From the NCBI GenBank assembly GCA_046049545.1, contig JBJORF010000008.1, positions 1 through 64,000 of the forward strand: DNA of 64,000 nt, read 5' to 3'. Positions 1 to 9,023 of the stretch are shown one piece after another. Each line of letters opens with the position of its first letter. Position 1 is the first letter of the stretch. Both the position numbers and the translations under genes were made by a program. Origin of the DNA: Romeriopsis sp046049545 (lineage in GTDB: Bacteria > Cyanobacteriota > Cyanobacteriia > Leptolyngbyales > Leptolyngbyaceae). The notes beneath the pieces were generated by a model, which saw only the letters and a program-made list of their open reading frames with translations, did not search any database and was not told the origin of the DNA.

Positions 1-93
1 AACTGAACTGATGCATGATACGGTGATTGGCCTGTTCATCAATCTTTTTGAGTTTGGGTTGTCGATTTGATCAACTTCCACTCATCTGGAACA

Positions 94-240
94 TTACCCC
101 CGATCGCTCCAAATATAAGCCAAAATCGCCCGCAACAAAGCAGGGGCCAAAATTTGCAATTCGTTATCCACGGGCTGACCATCGCTATCCGGCAAATCAT
201 CTTCCGTTGGGAGCAACAGTAGCCCATCGTCCTCTAGCAT
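94..240 (-). pseudogene. Uma2-family N-terminal remnant
   Basis: A 48-codon reading frame starts at ATG 240 and stops at TAA 94-96. Its translation carries the stretch LLLLPTEDDLPDSDGQPVDN and then ILAPALLRAILAYIWSDR. This resembles the opening of one branch of cyanobacterial Uma2-family (putative PD-(D/E)XK endonuclease) proteins, which are normally about 190-250 residues. The frame ends right after the IWSDR block, so the nuclease core is missing. I therefore read it as a decayed or truncated copy. Family assignment is by recall of the N-terminal motif only. Confidence 0.5.
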
Positions 241-295
241 GGCATCCCCCATAGGTGATATCAGGTTAATCGATCTTATCAGATCCCTAAGCCGA

Positions 296-1156
296 TTACC
301 CCAACCGTCGCATCAACAACGGTCGCACCGCCGCCAACGCCAGCCCTGCACAAGCCACCAATAGCCCCATGCAAAGCCCGATCGACATGCTACCCCAAGG
401 CGCATTCAGCGCCCCCGCTGACCATTCCCACGTCGGTTGCACATACACATAGCGAATTACCTCGATCGCCCAGCTCAATGGATTGGCGCAGGCAATGGTT
501 TGCAGCCAAGTCGGCATAAAAGCCAATGGTGCCAACGCGGTACTCGCAAACAGCAGCGGCAAATTCACGACAAAAATCACCGCCAACAGTTCGATATGTC
601 CCTTCAGTGCAAATGCCAATCCCAAGGAAATCGCTGTCACCATTACGACGACTAAGGCAATCACCGCGAGGACTAATCCCAATCCGGCTAAACCCCCGAT
701 CGGATTGCCCAGAAAGACATTCAGCCCAACGATCGCCAGGGTTTGTAGCAAACTCATGCTGACGATAAACAGCGCTGAGGCAAACACAATCGACATCCGC
801 GAAGCCAATGGTGCGACTAATAGCCGATTCAGGAACCCAAATTCCCGATCGAACATCACAGGCAATCCCGCATTCAACGCGCCGCCAAAGGCTGTAAATA
901 CAATAATTCCCGCTCCGACAAACCGTCCGTAGCTGACCCCTTCACCTAAGAAAATATCCGGGGCTTTCTGAAACAGTGCGCCAAACAAGACCAGCCACAT
1001 CAGCGGTTGTACTAATCCCGCAATCAACGTCGAAGGTCGCCGATATAGTTGAATAAATAGCCGTCGGGTTAGGGCTAACGTTTCTTGAAATACATCCGCG
1101 ATCGTCTGGGGCAATTGCCATTGAATCTGCGGTAGCGGTTGAATTGCACGAGTCAT
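296..1156 (-). CDS. ABC-2 type transporter permease
   Basis: This 286-residue protein has about six hydrophobic segments and the layout of an ABC-2 (DrrB/NodJ-like) permease: a cytoplasmic N-terminus, the FDREFGFLNRLLVAPL coupling region near residue 105, and the conserved NPLSWAIEVIRY block near residue 225. It is the last gene of a minus-strand run starting at ctaA and should be the membrane partner of the ATPase at 2049-3089, from which it is separated by a small membrane protein gene. The substrate cannot be inferred. The placement next to heme O/A synthesis recurs in cyanobacteria, so a link to cytochrome oxidase biogenesis is possible but unproven. Confidence 0.9.
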   Translation of the reverse strand: MTRAIQPLPQIQWQLPQTIADVFQETLALTRRLFIQLYRRPSTLIAGLVQPLMWLVLFGALFQKAPDIFLGEGVSYGRFVGAGIIVFTAFGGALNAGLPVMFDREFGFLNRLLVAPLASRMSIVFASALFIVSMSLLQTLAIVGLNVFLGNPIGGLAGLGLVLAVIALVVVMVTAISLGLAFALKGHIELLAVIFVVNLPLLFASTALAPLAFMPTWLQTIACANPLSWAIEVIRYVYVQPTWEWSAGALNAPWGSMSIGLCMGLLVACAGLALAAVRPLLMRRLG

Positions 1157-1194
1157 GGTGTGTTACCTAGTAATATCAAATCAACTTGTAATTT

Positions 1195-1238
1195 CGATTC
1201 ATTCCGGCTCCCCCAGAATTGGGGGCCGGGGGACTCAC
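1195..1238. repeat. Dispersed CCCCCAG-AATT-GGGGG palindromic repeat
   Basis: The segment CGGCTCCCCCAGAATTGGGG followed by GCCGGGGG forms a GC-rich palindrome between the permease and the small membrane protein gene. A related element lies at 41030-41145. The two share the flank TTGTAATTTC and CCGGCT before the C-run, so they look like members of one repeat family. A more degenerate relative is at about 1909-1968. Confidence 0.6.
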
Positions 1239-1795
1239 GTTCGCCATAACTGACGATGCCGAAAAATCATCCCACCGATACAAGCGCCCAAAATTGTACT
1301 GATTGCCATGCTAAACATGAGACTTCCCCAAAAGTTCTCTGGCAACATTGCTAATGTTTGCGTGAGGTGCTGATAGGCGACGGCTGTGCCGATCGTGCCC
1401 ACGCTCCAAGCCGTCAACGCGCCCAAAACTGACCACCGCATCGCGCGATAAATGCCGCCCAATCGCACTAGTATGTAGCTTCCCCCTAAGGTCAACAGTC
1501 CCACCAGAATGCCAAATAGCCAATATTGGTTCATCAACAGCGCTTCGAGCAAAAACTGCACCGCTGCACCGCTCACAAAGGCCGTAAATAGCCAAGTCAC
1601 CGCTGCCCCCAGAAAACTCCACACGACTAATTGATACGTGCGTAACTTACTCGACACCAGCACCCCCACCAAACTCCCTGTTGCCACACTCGCTGCCAAC
1701 GCCGTTAAAATCCAAACAATTAAGCGAAAGTCGCGGGCAAGATGGAATGCTGGCACCATGCCAGTTCCAGAATGGATCGTTGATAGGATACTCAT
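1235..1795 (-). CDS. Hypothetical multi-pass membrane protein
   Basis: This 186-residue protein is almost entirely hydrophobic, with four to five predicted membrane segments (about residues 25-50, 58-78, 88-108, 120-140, 157-177) and many small residues. I do not recognise a family. It lies between the ABC ATPase and the ABC permease on the same strand, so it may be an accessory membrane subunit of that exporter or a passenger of the cluster. An alternative start is the methionine at codon 13. The stop lies next to a palindromic repeat at 1195-1238. Confidence 0.7.
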   Translation of the reverse strand: MSILSTIHSGTGMVPAFHLARDFRLIVWILTALAASVATGSLVGVLVSSKLRTYQLVVWSFLGAAVTWLFTAFVSGAAVQFLLEALLMNQYWLFGILVGLLTLGGSYILVRLGGIYRAMRWSVLGALTAWSVGTIGTAVAYQHLTQTLAMLPENFWGSLMFSMAISTILGACIGGMIFRHRQLWRT

Positions 1796-1904
1796 TGCGG
1801 CAGACTTGGGGGTGAGGGGGCAGTCGGAAACTCAGCAGGGGGTGTGTAAGATTCATGGCGCACTCAACTATTTAGGAAACTTGATCAAGCAATTTGAAAT
1901 TGCG

Positions 1905-1968
1905 CCCTAGCCCCCAATCCTCGGGGAACCGGAGTTAAGGCCCCCAGTGTTGGGTTTTTTAGGGCCTG
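1905..1968. repeat. Degenerate GC-rich palindromic repeat
   Basis: Two short inverted runs (CCCCCAATCCTCGGGG and GGCCCCCAGTGTTGGG, followed by TTTTTTAGGGCC) lie in the spacer between the membrane protein and the ABC ATPase. They resemble the elements at 1195-1238 and 41030-41145 but are more degraded. The rest of the 1796-2048 spacer shows nothing recognisable. Confidence 0.4.
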
Positions 1969-2048
1969 CTAGATAGTTGATTTAACTCATTTCAATCGGC
2001 GCTCAGACAACTTATGCAATATGAGCTGCAATCGCACCGATCGCAGGG

Positions 2049-3089
2049 TCAAATCTTCTGTCGCGATCGGGGCTTCCCCGCGACGATGGAATTTGCTTCA
2101 ACCGCCGCCAAAGCTGCATCCGCCAAGGTCTTGCCCGTTGCTGCCAGGTAGACATCATCGAGGCTGGGTCGCGATCGCATCAGGCTGAAAATCGGCAAAT
2201 TCGCTGTTTCTAATGCTTGCTGAACGACTTGCACTGCCTCTGGGCAATCAGTGACGACGAGATTGAGTGAATTGCCTTGGGTTTGATTCAAGACCACAGA
2301 CTGCACGATCGCCAAATCGCTCAAAATCCGTTGGGCCTGCTCCGCTTGAGCAATCGGCGTAAACTCTTGCAGTTTCAGCGTGATGCGATCGCCTCCCACT
2401 TGCTGCTTTAACCGGGCAGGCCGATCGCAGGCAATCACCCGGCCCCGATCGAGAATCGCGACCCGATCGGACAGCGCATCGACTTCTTCCAGATAGTGGC
2501 TGGTCAGCACGATCGTTGTGCCCTGGGCCTTGAGCGATCGCAAAAAGTCCCACACCACTCGCCGACTCTCAATGTCCAGCCCCACCGTCGGTTCATCCAG
2601 CACCAATACCGCTGGCTGATGGAGAAATCCAGCGGCTAAATCCAGACGTTTTTTTAAACCGCCGGAATAGCCCCCGATTAACCGATCGGCGTAAGCAGTT
2701 AAATCGAGTAATGCCAATACCTGCTCAATTCGCTTCGCCGCGCTCTGCCGAGGCAAATGGTAGAGCGCTGCTTGCAATTGCAGCAACTCGCGTCCCGTGA
2801 GCATTTTATCCAATGCCACATCTTGGGCGATGTAGCCGAGCTTTTGCCGCGCTTGGCGGGGATCGCGGAGGACGTTAATTCCGGCTAAATGAATTTCGCC
2901 CCGATCGGGAGTCGTCAGGCTACAAAGGCATTTTAGCGTCGTGGTTTTGCCTGCACCGTTCGGCCCCAGCAGCCCAAAGATTTCGCCCGTGGGCACCTGG
3001 AAGGAGACATCCTCCACGGCGACCACATCCCCGATTTTTTTGTGTAACCGATCGACTCGTACAGCATCCATCATCCCATGACCCATCAT
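2049..3089 (-). CDS. ABC transporter ATP-binding protein (DrrA-like)
   Basis: This 346-residue protein is an ABC ATPase of the DrrA/CcmA type. Walker A is LLGPNGAGKTTT near residue 40, the signature YSGGLKKRLDLAAG near residue 142, Walker B VLVLDEPTVGLD near residue 163, and the switch histidine follows in TSHYLEEVDALSD. The C-terminal part matches the regulatory extension of drug-type ABC-2 exporters. The start overlaps the ctaB stop by four bases. A GGAGG seven bases upstream, inside the end of ctaB, supports ATG 3089 and suggests translational coupling. It should power the permease at 296-1156. Confidence 0.93.
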   Translation of the reverse strand: MMGHGMMDAVRVDRLHKKIGDVVAVEDVSFQVPTGEIFGLLGPNGAGKTTTLKCLCSLTTPDRGEIHLAGINVLRDPRQARQKLGYIAQDVALDKMLTGRELLQLQAALYHLPRQSAAKRIEQVLALLDLTAYADRLIGGYSGGLKKRLDLAAGFLHQPAVLVLDEPTVGLDIESRRVVWDFLRSLKAQGTTIVLTSHYLEEVDALSDRVAILDRGRVIACDRPARLKQQVGGDRITLKLQEFTPIAQAEQAQRILSDLAIVQSVVLNQTQGNSLNLVVTDCPEAVQVVQQALETANLPIFSLMRSRPSLDDVYLAATGKTLADAALAAVEANSIVAGKPRSRQKI

Positions 3090-4048
3090 CCCATGACCTC
3101 CAGCACCACGGATTGCAATTGCGCAATGACGGCTTGAGTGGCGGGCAAACTATCGATCGCCATCGCCACACAGAGCAGCAGCATGTAGAAAATCGAGTAT
3201 TTAAACACCGATTTGGCCTGAGGCAGATCGTCAGGGGTTTGCCACAGTTTCCAGGCTTCATGAATGAACCAAATTCCCAGCCCGATCGCGCTCACGGTAT
3301 AGATCGCGCCCATTTCACCCAAAGGATAAACCAGCAGCAAACTGGCCGGAACCAGCAACAATGTGTAGATCAAAATCTGCCCCGCCGTTTTCGCATTGCC
3401 TTCAATTACCGGCAGCATCGGCACATTCACCGACGCATAATCGTCGCGAATCATCATCGCCAAGGCCCAGAAATGCGGTGGTGTCCACAGGAAAATCAGC
3501 CCGAAAAACACCCAAGCGGCCCAGCCGAGTTCTCCGGTGACTGCCGCCCAACCCACTAACGGCGGAATTGCGCCAGCAGCACCACCAATGACGATATTCT
3601 GCGTGCTATGACGTTTGAGCCAGTGGGTGTAGACGACCACGTAAAAGAAAATGCCCAGCATCGCTAATCCCGCGCTAAGGAGATTGGCAAAGGTGGCTAA
3701 TAGTGCGAACGACCCGATCGCTAACAAACTCGCAAAAATCAAGGCATCGCGGGGACTTACTCGACCGGAGGGAATGGGCCGCGATCGGGTGCGTTCCATA
3801 ATCTGGTCAATGTCGCGATCGTAAAAGCAATTAATCGTATTCGCCGAACCCGCAGCCATCGCACCACTGAGTAGCGTAATCACCGCTAATTTTGGATCGA
3901 GCTGACCGTCGGCGGCCATCCAGAGGCTACCAGCAGTGGTGAACAACAGTAGCAGAATAATCCGAGGTTTCGTCAGTTGATAATAGCTCTGAATCACCTG
4001 GAGCCAGTCGCGGTTGTGGTGGAGGGGCGGGGTTAATAGGTTTTGCAT
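3086..4048 (-). CDS. ctaB: Protoheme IX farnesyltransferase (heme O synthase)
   Basis: The 320-residue protein is a UbiA-superfamily prenyltransferase. It adds a farnesyl group to heme b to make heme O, the precursor of heme A of the respiratory oxidase. The prenyl-diphosphate/Mg motif appears as NCFYDRDIDQIMERTRSRPI near residue 72, and a second acidic motif with IRDDYASVNVPML lies near residue 200. About eight or nine membrane helices are expected. It lies directly after ctaA on the same strand and its end overlaps the ATPase gene, so the genes probably form one transcript. Confidence 0.96.
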   Translation of the reverse strand: MQNLLTPPLHHNRDWLQVIQSYYQLTKPRIILLLLFTTAGSLWMAADGQLDPKLAVITLLSGAMAAGSANTINCFYDRDIDQIMERTRSRPIPSGRVSPRDALIFASLLAIGSFALLATFANLLSAGLAMLGIFFYVVVYTHWLKRHSTQNIVIGGAAGAIPPLVGWAAVTGELGWAAWVFFGLIFLWTPPHFWALAMMIRDDYASVNVPMLPVIEGNAKTAGQILIYTLLLVPASLLLVYPLGEMGAIYTVSAIGLGIWFIHEAWKLWQTPDDLPQAKSVFKYSIFYMLLLCVAMAIDSLPATQAVIAQLQSVVLEVMG

Positions 4049-4105
4049 AGGACAATGCCTCGATTGAGCAAAAAGCGGTGGGTGGGAATTGTCGAGTTGA
4101 TTCAG

Positions 4106-5059
4106 TCATTGATGAGCGGTTGTCGGTGGCGATTTGAATGCCAATACCGTGAGGGCAATCAAACTCCCCAGAAGCGCGGCCCCAATCGCTTGGTGGGCGA
4201 CGGTCAGCGGTTCGACTTGCAGGCGCAACCGGAAAGTGGCGAGGCCGAGAAGCAGTTGACTGGTCAGCAGGCCCCCGATCGCCCAGCCAAGGCGTGTGAA
4301 GCGGCGATCCAGCGGGTCGCTCCGCCGCGATCGCCAAACCAGATAGCCAAGGGTGATGAGCGTGAATCCCGTGGCAGGAATGATCCCCAGTAAATGACGA
4401 TTCAGCACGCCGCAGAGTTGTGTCATCCCAAAGCATTGATGCACCGCCCAACGGGAAGCGACTAAACCACCGAGCAGACTTTGGCCGTAAACCGCGATCG
4501 CTGCGCTCAATCCCCACCAGCGTAGACTGCCCGTGGTTTGCGCAGTTTGGACGGTTGGACTCGGTGGGTGCTCCCAAAGCATCAATCCAATAGCCAAGAC
4601 CATGCTAAAAAATGCTAATCCAGTGCCAAGGTGCGCGGTCACAATATCGAAGCGCAGCAGTTCCGTTACGGTCAGACCGCCCAGTAAACCCTGCACCAGC
4701 ACTAACCCCAGCGCAAAAACGCTCATCCAGGGTGTCCACCGAGGTAACTGAGAGCGTCCGCGCCAGCTCACTGCTGCAAACACGATCGTGCCAAAGCCGA
4801 TCACACTGGCGACCAAACGGTGGAACCATTCCAGAAAAACTTGCAAATTCATCTGCTTCTGCGGCAGCAGTGTGCCGTAGCAGAGCGGCCAATCTGGACA
4901 GGATAGGCCAGCATTCATGACGCGCGTGGCACTACCAAGCGCCATCAACATCAGGGTTGCGAAAGCCAGTCCAAACGCAAAAAAGGCCAGCCGCCGCTGT
5001 AACGACGGCGATCGCACAACCGCTAAAGAATGCTCGGAAATTAGGGTTGCATTAGCCAT
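4106..5059 (-). CDS. ctaA: Heme A synthase
   Basis: This 317-residue COX15/CtaA protein converts heme O to heme A in the membrane. Visible features are the early segment GSATRVMNAGLSCPDWPLCY with the conserved cysteine pair, the heme-ligand histidine in EWFHRLVAS (about residue 79), a second in DIVTAHLGTG, and VAHQAIGAAL near the C-terminus. It begins the minus-strand run ctaA-ctaB-ABC transporter. The region upstream (5060-5292) separates it from a divergent gene and should hold both promoters. The long N-terminal cytoplasmic leader is usual in cyanobacteria. Confidence 0.95.
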   Translation of the reverse strand: MANATLISEHSLAVVRSPSLQRRLAFFAFGLAFATLMLMALGSATRVMNAGLSCPDWPLCYGTLLPQKQMNLQVFLEWFHRLVASVIGFGTIVFAAVSWRGRSQLPRWTPWMSVFALGLVLVQGLLGGLTVTELLRFDIVTAHLGTGLAFFSMVLAIGLMLWEHPPSPTVQTAQTTGSLRWWGLSAAIAVYGQSLLGGLVASRWAVHQCFGMTQLCGVLNRHLLGIIPATGFTLITLGYLVWRSRRSDPLDRRFTRLGWAIGGLLTSQLLLGLATFRLRLQVEPLTVAHQAIGAALLGSLIALTVLAFKSPPTTAHQ

Positions 5060-5292
5060 AAACCAGAACCTGGGTCAACGTTTCTACTCTGCTCGATCGA
5101 ATTGGATTCGGGGCGTAATTTTTAGAGATTCTTCCAAATCTATGGCAATAAACCGTTACGCACCTTTACAAAAGTGTGATCCCAAAGAAAAGCTAACGAG
5201 AATTTGCCTCAATTGTAATGGTCGGCAAAAGTTCAGATTAAATTGACGCGGTTATGATTGAGAGAAAATTGTTTGTCACGGAGCATCGATCG

Positions 5293-7116
5293 ATGAATCT
5301 GCCGCTCGTTTTAGATGTCATTATCAGCTTAATTTTTATTTACTTAGTCCTCAGTCTTTTGGCATCGGAACTTCAGGAATTGCTCGCGACGCTGCTGCAA
5401 TGGCGGGCCAAGCATCTCAAGGATTCGATCGCGAATTTGATCGCAGGTGGTACGGGGGATACGAGCCAACGCTTCGTGGGCACCAAAGTCGGTGAACTAG
5501 TTGATGAAATCTATGACAACCCCTTAATTAAAAATGTTAACCAGGAAGCACGCGGAGCATTTGCGCGGGGCGTTCGGGCAATTACCCATATCTTCCCCAA
5601 CAACCGCAAACACAGCTACGGCACTAACCAGTCCACTGGCCCCTCCTATATTGGCTCCGATACCTTTGCAACGGCCTTGGTTGAGCGCTTTGGGCTGACG
5701 AGTTTGGTCGATCGCTTAATTGACAATCGGCTGGAACAGTTTGTGCAGCGGATCATCGGCGATGTTGTGATTTACGACGATGTGATTCAATTGCGGGATC
5801 CCAGCACGTTACCCGGGGTCTGGGATTTGGCGGCGCGACATGGGGTGGACTTGGGCTATGACCTGCCGTTTCGTGGTTTAGTTGAAGACTATCAAGCGAT
5901 TCTCAAGGACTACCGCCAACAAACCGTCGATCGCAACACCTGTGTCGCCCAGTTAGCCGAAGCGCTCGATCGCTACATTAGTACAGCCGCCAGTGACCCC
6001 CGCCAACGGGCCTTGGTTGAGCGGGTGAAGGCGTTGAAACAAAGTTTGTTTGGTGATAGCAATGAGCGCATTTTACGCACCGCTGGATTGCAGCCGACGA
6101 TGCAGGAAGTGGCGAATTTGCTCGATCGGGGCAGTACGACATCGCGAGAATTGATCGCCCGCTATGACAACATGCGGAACCAAGCCGAAAGTATTACGCA
6201 GTATGCCGCCGATCGGGCGAAGGCACTGCGGAGCTATGCGGGGGATGAGCAGGCCGATTTAGCGCCGTTTATGACCGATGCGTTGGCGGAACTGAATGAT
6301 ACGGAATATCGTATTTACCAGGACTACCACACCTATCATCAAGTCACCAAAGCGATCAATCGCTTGCCCGATTCCCTGCGCCAGAGCATGGTCATGCTGG
6401 GACATCGCGCCCAATCCACGGCCCAGCAAACGGGGGATACGATTAGCGCCTTTCGTACAGAAGTCGCCCAATGGTTTGATAATTCAATGAACCGTGCTTC
6501 GGGGGTGTACAAGCGTAACGCGAAGGGGACGGCGTTGATGATTGGGTTTCTGATTGCGGCATTTACGAATGCCGATACATTTCACATGCTAAATCGGATT
6601 AGCAGCGATGAAAGCCTGCGCGAAGTCGTCACCCGGCAAGCAGCGCAAATCCAGGAAAATGCCCAAGCGCGCAACGGCAGTACCCCCCTGCGTCCGGGCC
6701 AGATCGCCCAAGAACTCGAAATCGTCCGTAATGAAACCGACCAAGTGCTGAGTGATATGGCCCTGCCGCTCACTTGGAGTCCCAGTAATCTCAGCCGCCA
6801 ATTGGGTTGTCCTTACAGTGCCACGGTCAGCGGTAGTAGCAATACGAATGGCGACCAGGAAACGCTACCCTACGCGTTGATTAATCGCGAACAGTGGAAC
6901 CAGCTCTATCGCGCCTGCCTGAATCGGCCCAACGCCAGTGTCACTGGCCCGGCCTGGATGCAAGTGCTGCAAATGATCAACGTCAAGCCCTTTGCCTTTT
7001 TCCGAATGCTTTGTGGTTGGTTAATTAGCGGTATCGCGATCGGCATGGGTGCGCCCTTCTGGTTTGACCTGCTCGGGCGCGTCGTAAATGTCCGCAATAC
7101 CGGGGCCAAACCGTAG
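5293..7116 (+). CDS. Uncharacterised membrane protein with conserved PFWFDLL C-terminus
   Basis: This 607-residue protein has a membrane segment at the very N-terminus (VLDVIISLIFIYLVLSLLAS), a long hydrophilic middle, a second membrane segment near residue 415 (TALMIGFLIAAF) and a third near residue 575, followed by GAPFWFDLLGRVVNVRNTG. The N- and C-terminal blocks recall a widespread bacterial family without known function. I chose ATG 5293 over 5254 because GGAG lies nine bases upstream and the hydrophobic segment then begins at once. The next gene, 91 bases downstream on the same strand, is a HerA-like ATPase, so the two may work together. No enzymatic motif was recognised. Confidence 0.8.
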   Translation: MNLPLVLDVIISLIFIYLVLSLLASELQELLATLLQWRAKHLKDSIANLIAGGTGDTSQRFVGTKVGELVDEIYDNPLIKNVNQEARGAFARGVRAITHIFPNNRKHSYGTNQSTGPSYIGSDTFATALVERFGLTSLVDRLIDNRLEQFVQRIIGDVVIYDDVIQLRDPSTLPGVWDLAARHGVDLGYDLPFRGLVEDYQAILKDYRQQTVDRNTCVAQLAEALDRYISTAASDPRQRALVERVKALKQSLFGDSNERILRTAGLQPTMQEVANLLDRGSTTSRELIARYDNMRNQAESITQYAADRAKALRSYAGDEQADLAPFMTDALAELNDTEYRIYQDYHTYHQVTKAINRLPDSLRQSMVMLGHRAQSTAQQTGDTISAFRTEVAQWFDNSMNRASGVYKRNAKGTALMIGFLIAAFTNADTFHMLNRISSDESLREVVTRQAAQIQENAQARNGSTPLRPGQIAQELEIVRNETDQVLSDMALPLTWSPSNLSRQLGCPYSATVSGSSNTNGDQETLPYALINREQWNQLYRACLNRPNASVTGPAWMQVLQMINVKPFAFFRMLCGWLISGIAIGMGAPFWFDLLGRVVNVRNTGAKP

Positions 7117-7207
7117 CACCATCACGGTTACGTGGGTGAATCTTATGATACACTCGCACTGATGCGCATTCGTACTACTTGACCCACTCGTCCACCTTCT
7201 CACTACA

Positions 7208-8920
7208 ATGCACCCTGAAAAACCGCTTGGTTCTGTCATTCAAGGCTCTTTGAGTAAAGGCTTGGAGGTGCGGCTGCATCCGGATGTATCGGTGGAAGAA
7301 ATGCGGGTCGGGAAATTTCTTGTGGTGCAGGGTAGCCGGGCGCGGTTCTTTTGTATGTTGACTGACGTGGGGCTAGGCACCGCCAGTCAGCGGATTATGG
7401 CAAATCCGCCGGAGCCGAGCAATACTTTTTTGCAGGAAGTGCTGGCCGGAACGGGGACGTTCGGTACGGCGGAACTGGCACCAATGTTGATGATCATGGA
7501 AGAAAAGCGATCGGCGATCGTCAATACTGCGAAAAAAACCTCAAAATCCAAAGCGGCATCCTACGAAGCTAACAGCAGCGCTGATATTGAACTATTGCCC
7601 GTAAAAACCATCCCCAGTCACTTTAGCCAAGTCTACGATGCCAGCAGCCGTGATTTTCGGGCGGTATTTGGTTGGGAAGACGATCCTTTGCGTCGCAATT
7701 TCGCGATCGGTGAACCGATTGATATGGCCGTGCCTGTTTGCTTGGATCTCGATCGGTTTGTCGAACGCAGTAATGGCGTATTTGGGAAATCCGGGACAGG
7801 GAAATCGTTTTTAACCCGCTTATTGCTGGCGGGGGTAGTGCGGAAACAGGCGGCGGTGAATTTAATTTTCGATATGCACTCTGAATATGGCTGGGAAGCG
7901 ACCCGCGAAGGCAAACGCTTCAGCACCGTTAAGGGCTTGCGGCAGCTTTTTCCGGGCCAAGTACAGATGTTCACGCTTGATCCAGAATCCACCAAGCGAC
8001 GCGGCGTGAAAGATGCCCAGGAACTCTACATCAGCTATGACCAAATCGAAATTGAGGATTTGGCCTTGATTCGCAGTGAATTGAATCTGTCCGAAACCAG
8101 CTTGGAAAATGCGGTGATCCTGCGGAATGAATTTGGCAAAGGTTGGATTAATCGCTTGATGAGCATGAGTAACGAAGAGATCCAGGAGTTTTGCGAAGTC
8201 AAGATGGGGAATAAATCCTCGATTATGGCATTGCAGCGGAAACTGATTCGCCTCGAAGATTTGAAATACATTCGCCAATCCTCGCCGCACAATTATATTA
8301 ATCAACTGATGGATTGCATCGAAGCTGGAAAGCATGTCGTCGTCGAGTTTGGCTCCCAGTCGAACATGCTCGCCTATATGCTGGCGACAAATATCATCAC
8401 CCGTCGCATTCACAGCTCCTACGTCAAAAAAGCCGAGAAATTCCTGCAAACCAAAAACGTGCAAGACAAACCCCGGCAACTGATGATCACGATCGAAGAA
8501 GCCCATCGATTTCTCGATTCCGCCATGGTCAGCCAAACGATTTTCGGCACGATCGCCCGCGAAATGCGGAAATATTTTGTCACGCTGTTAGTGGTCGACC
8601 AGCGTCCTTCCGGCATCGATAACGAAGTGATGTCCCAGATTGGTACCCGGATTACCGCACTGTTGAACGACGAAAAAGACATTGATGCCATTTTTACGGG
8701 GGTTTCTGGCGGACAGAGCCTCCGATCGGTCTTATCCAAACTCGATTCCAAACAGCAGGCATTGGTTTTAGGCCACGCCGTCCCCATGCCCGTTGTGGTC
8801 AAAACCCGATCGTACGACGAGCAATTCTACAAAGAAATCGGTGATGCCGACTGGAGCGAAATCCCCGATGCACCTTTACTGGCTGCTGCCAAAGCCGCCA
8901 AAGCCGATCTCGGATTCTAG
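7208..8920 (+). CDS. HerA/DUF87-like ATPase
   Basis: The 570-residue protein has an N-terminal beta-rich region (about 1-100) like the HAS-barrel of HerA proteins, then a RecA-like core. Walker A is GKSGTGKSFLTRLL near residue 196, the following strand is NLIFDMHSEYG, Walker B with catalytic Glu is MITIEEAHRF near residue 425, and a sensor/arginine region is DQRPSGIDNEVMSQIGTRI near residue 462. HerA-family ATPases are hexameric DNA or membrane-linked motors; NurA, the usual nuclease partner, is not seen here. The preceding gene encodes a large membrane protein. The actual role in cyanobacteria is unknown to me. Confidence 0.85.
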   Translation: MHPEKPLGSVIQGSLSKGLEVRLHPDVSVEEMRVGKFLVVQGSRARFFCMLTDVGLGTASQRIMANPPEPSNTFLQEVLAGTGTFGTAELAPMLMIMEEKRSAIVNTAKKTSKSKAASYEANSSADIELLPVKTIPSHFSQVYDASSRDFRAVFGWEDDPLRRNFAIGEPIDMAVPVCLDLDRFVERSNGVFGKSGTGKSFLTRLLLAGVVRKQAAVNLIFDMHSEYGWEATREGKRFSTVKGLRQLFPGQVQMFTLDPESTKRRGVKDAQELYISYDQIEIEDLALIRSELNLSETSLENAVILRNEFGKGWINRLMSMSNEEIQEFCEVKMGNKSSIMALQRKLIRLEDLKYIRQSSPHNYINQLMDCIEAGKHVVVEFGSQSNMLAYMLATNIITRRIHSSYVKKAEKFLQTKNVQDKPRQLMITIEEAHRFLDSAMVSQTIFGTIAREMRKYFVTLLVVDQRPSGIDNEVMSQIGTRITALLNDEKDIDAIFTGVSGGQSLRSVLSKLDSKQQALVLGHAVPMPVVVKTRSYDEQFYKEIGDADWSEIPDAPLLAAAKAAKADLGF

Positions 8921-8943
8921 TCAACGATATTTCAGATCACCCG

Positions 8944-8988
8944 TAGGTTGGGTGAAACTAGGTTGGGTGAAACTAGGTTGGGTGAAAC
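8944..8988 (+). repeat. 15-bp tandem repeat x3
   Basis: The unit TAGGTTGGGTGAAAC occurs three times in direct succession just after the HerA-like gene. Together with the downstream AATGTGAAAACCAACACC it resembles the cyanobacterial dispersed palindrome built from GTAGGTTGGGTGAAAC and its complement. Confidence 0.8.
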
Positions 8989-9023
8989 AATGTGAAAACC
9001 AACACCCCGAGGTTCAAACCCCA

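Noticed and set aside
483..932. Plus-strand 149-codon frame
   Set aside because: It is a shadow of the ABC permease; its composition is typical of antisense frames and there is no domain.
7862..8536. 224-codon antisense frame in the HerA-like gene
   Set aside because: It fully overlaps a well-supported gene and shows only reverse-complement shadow composition.
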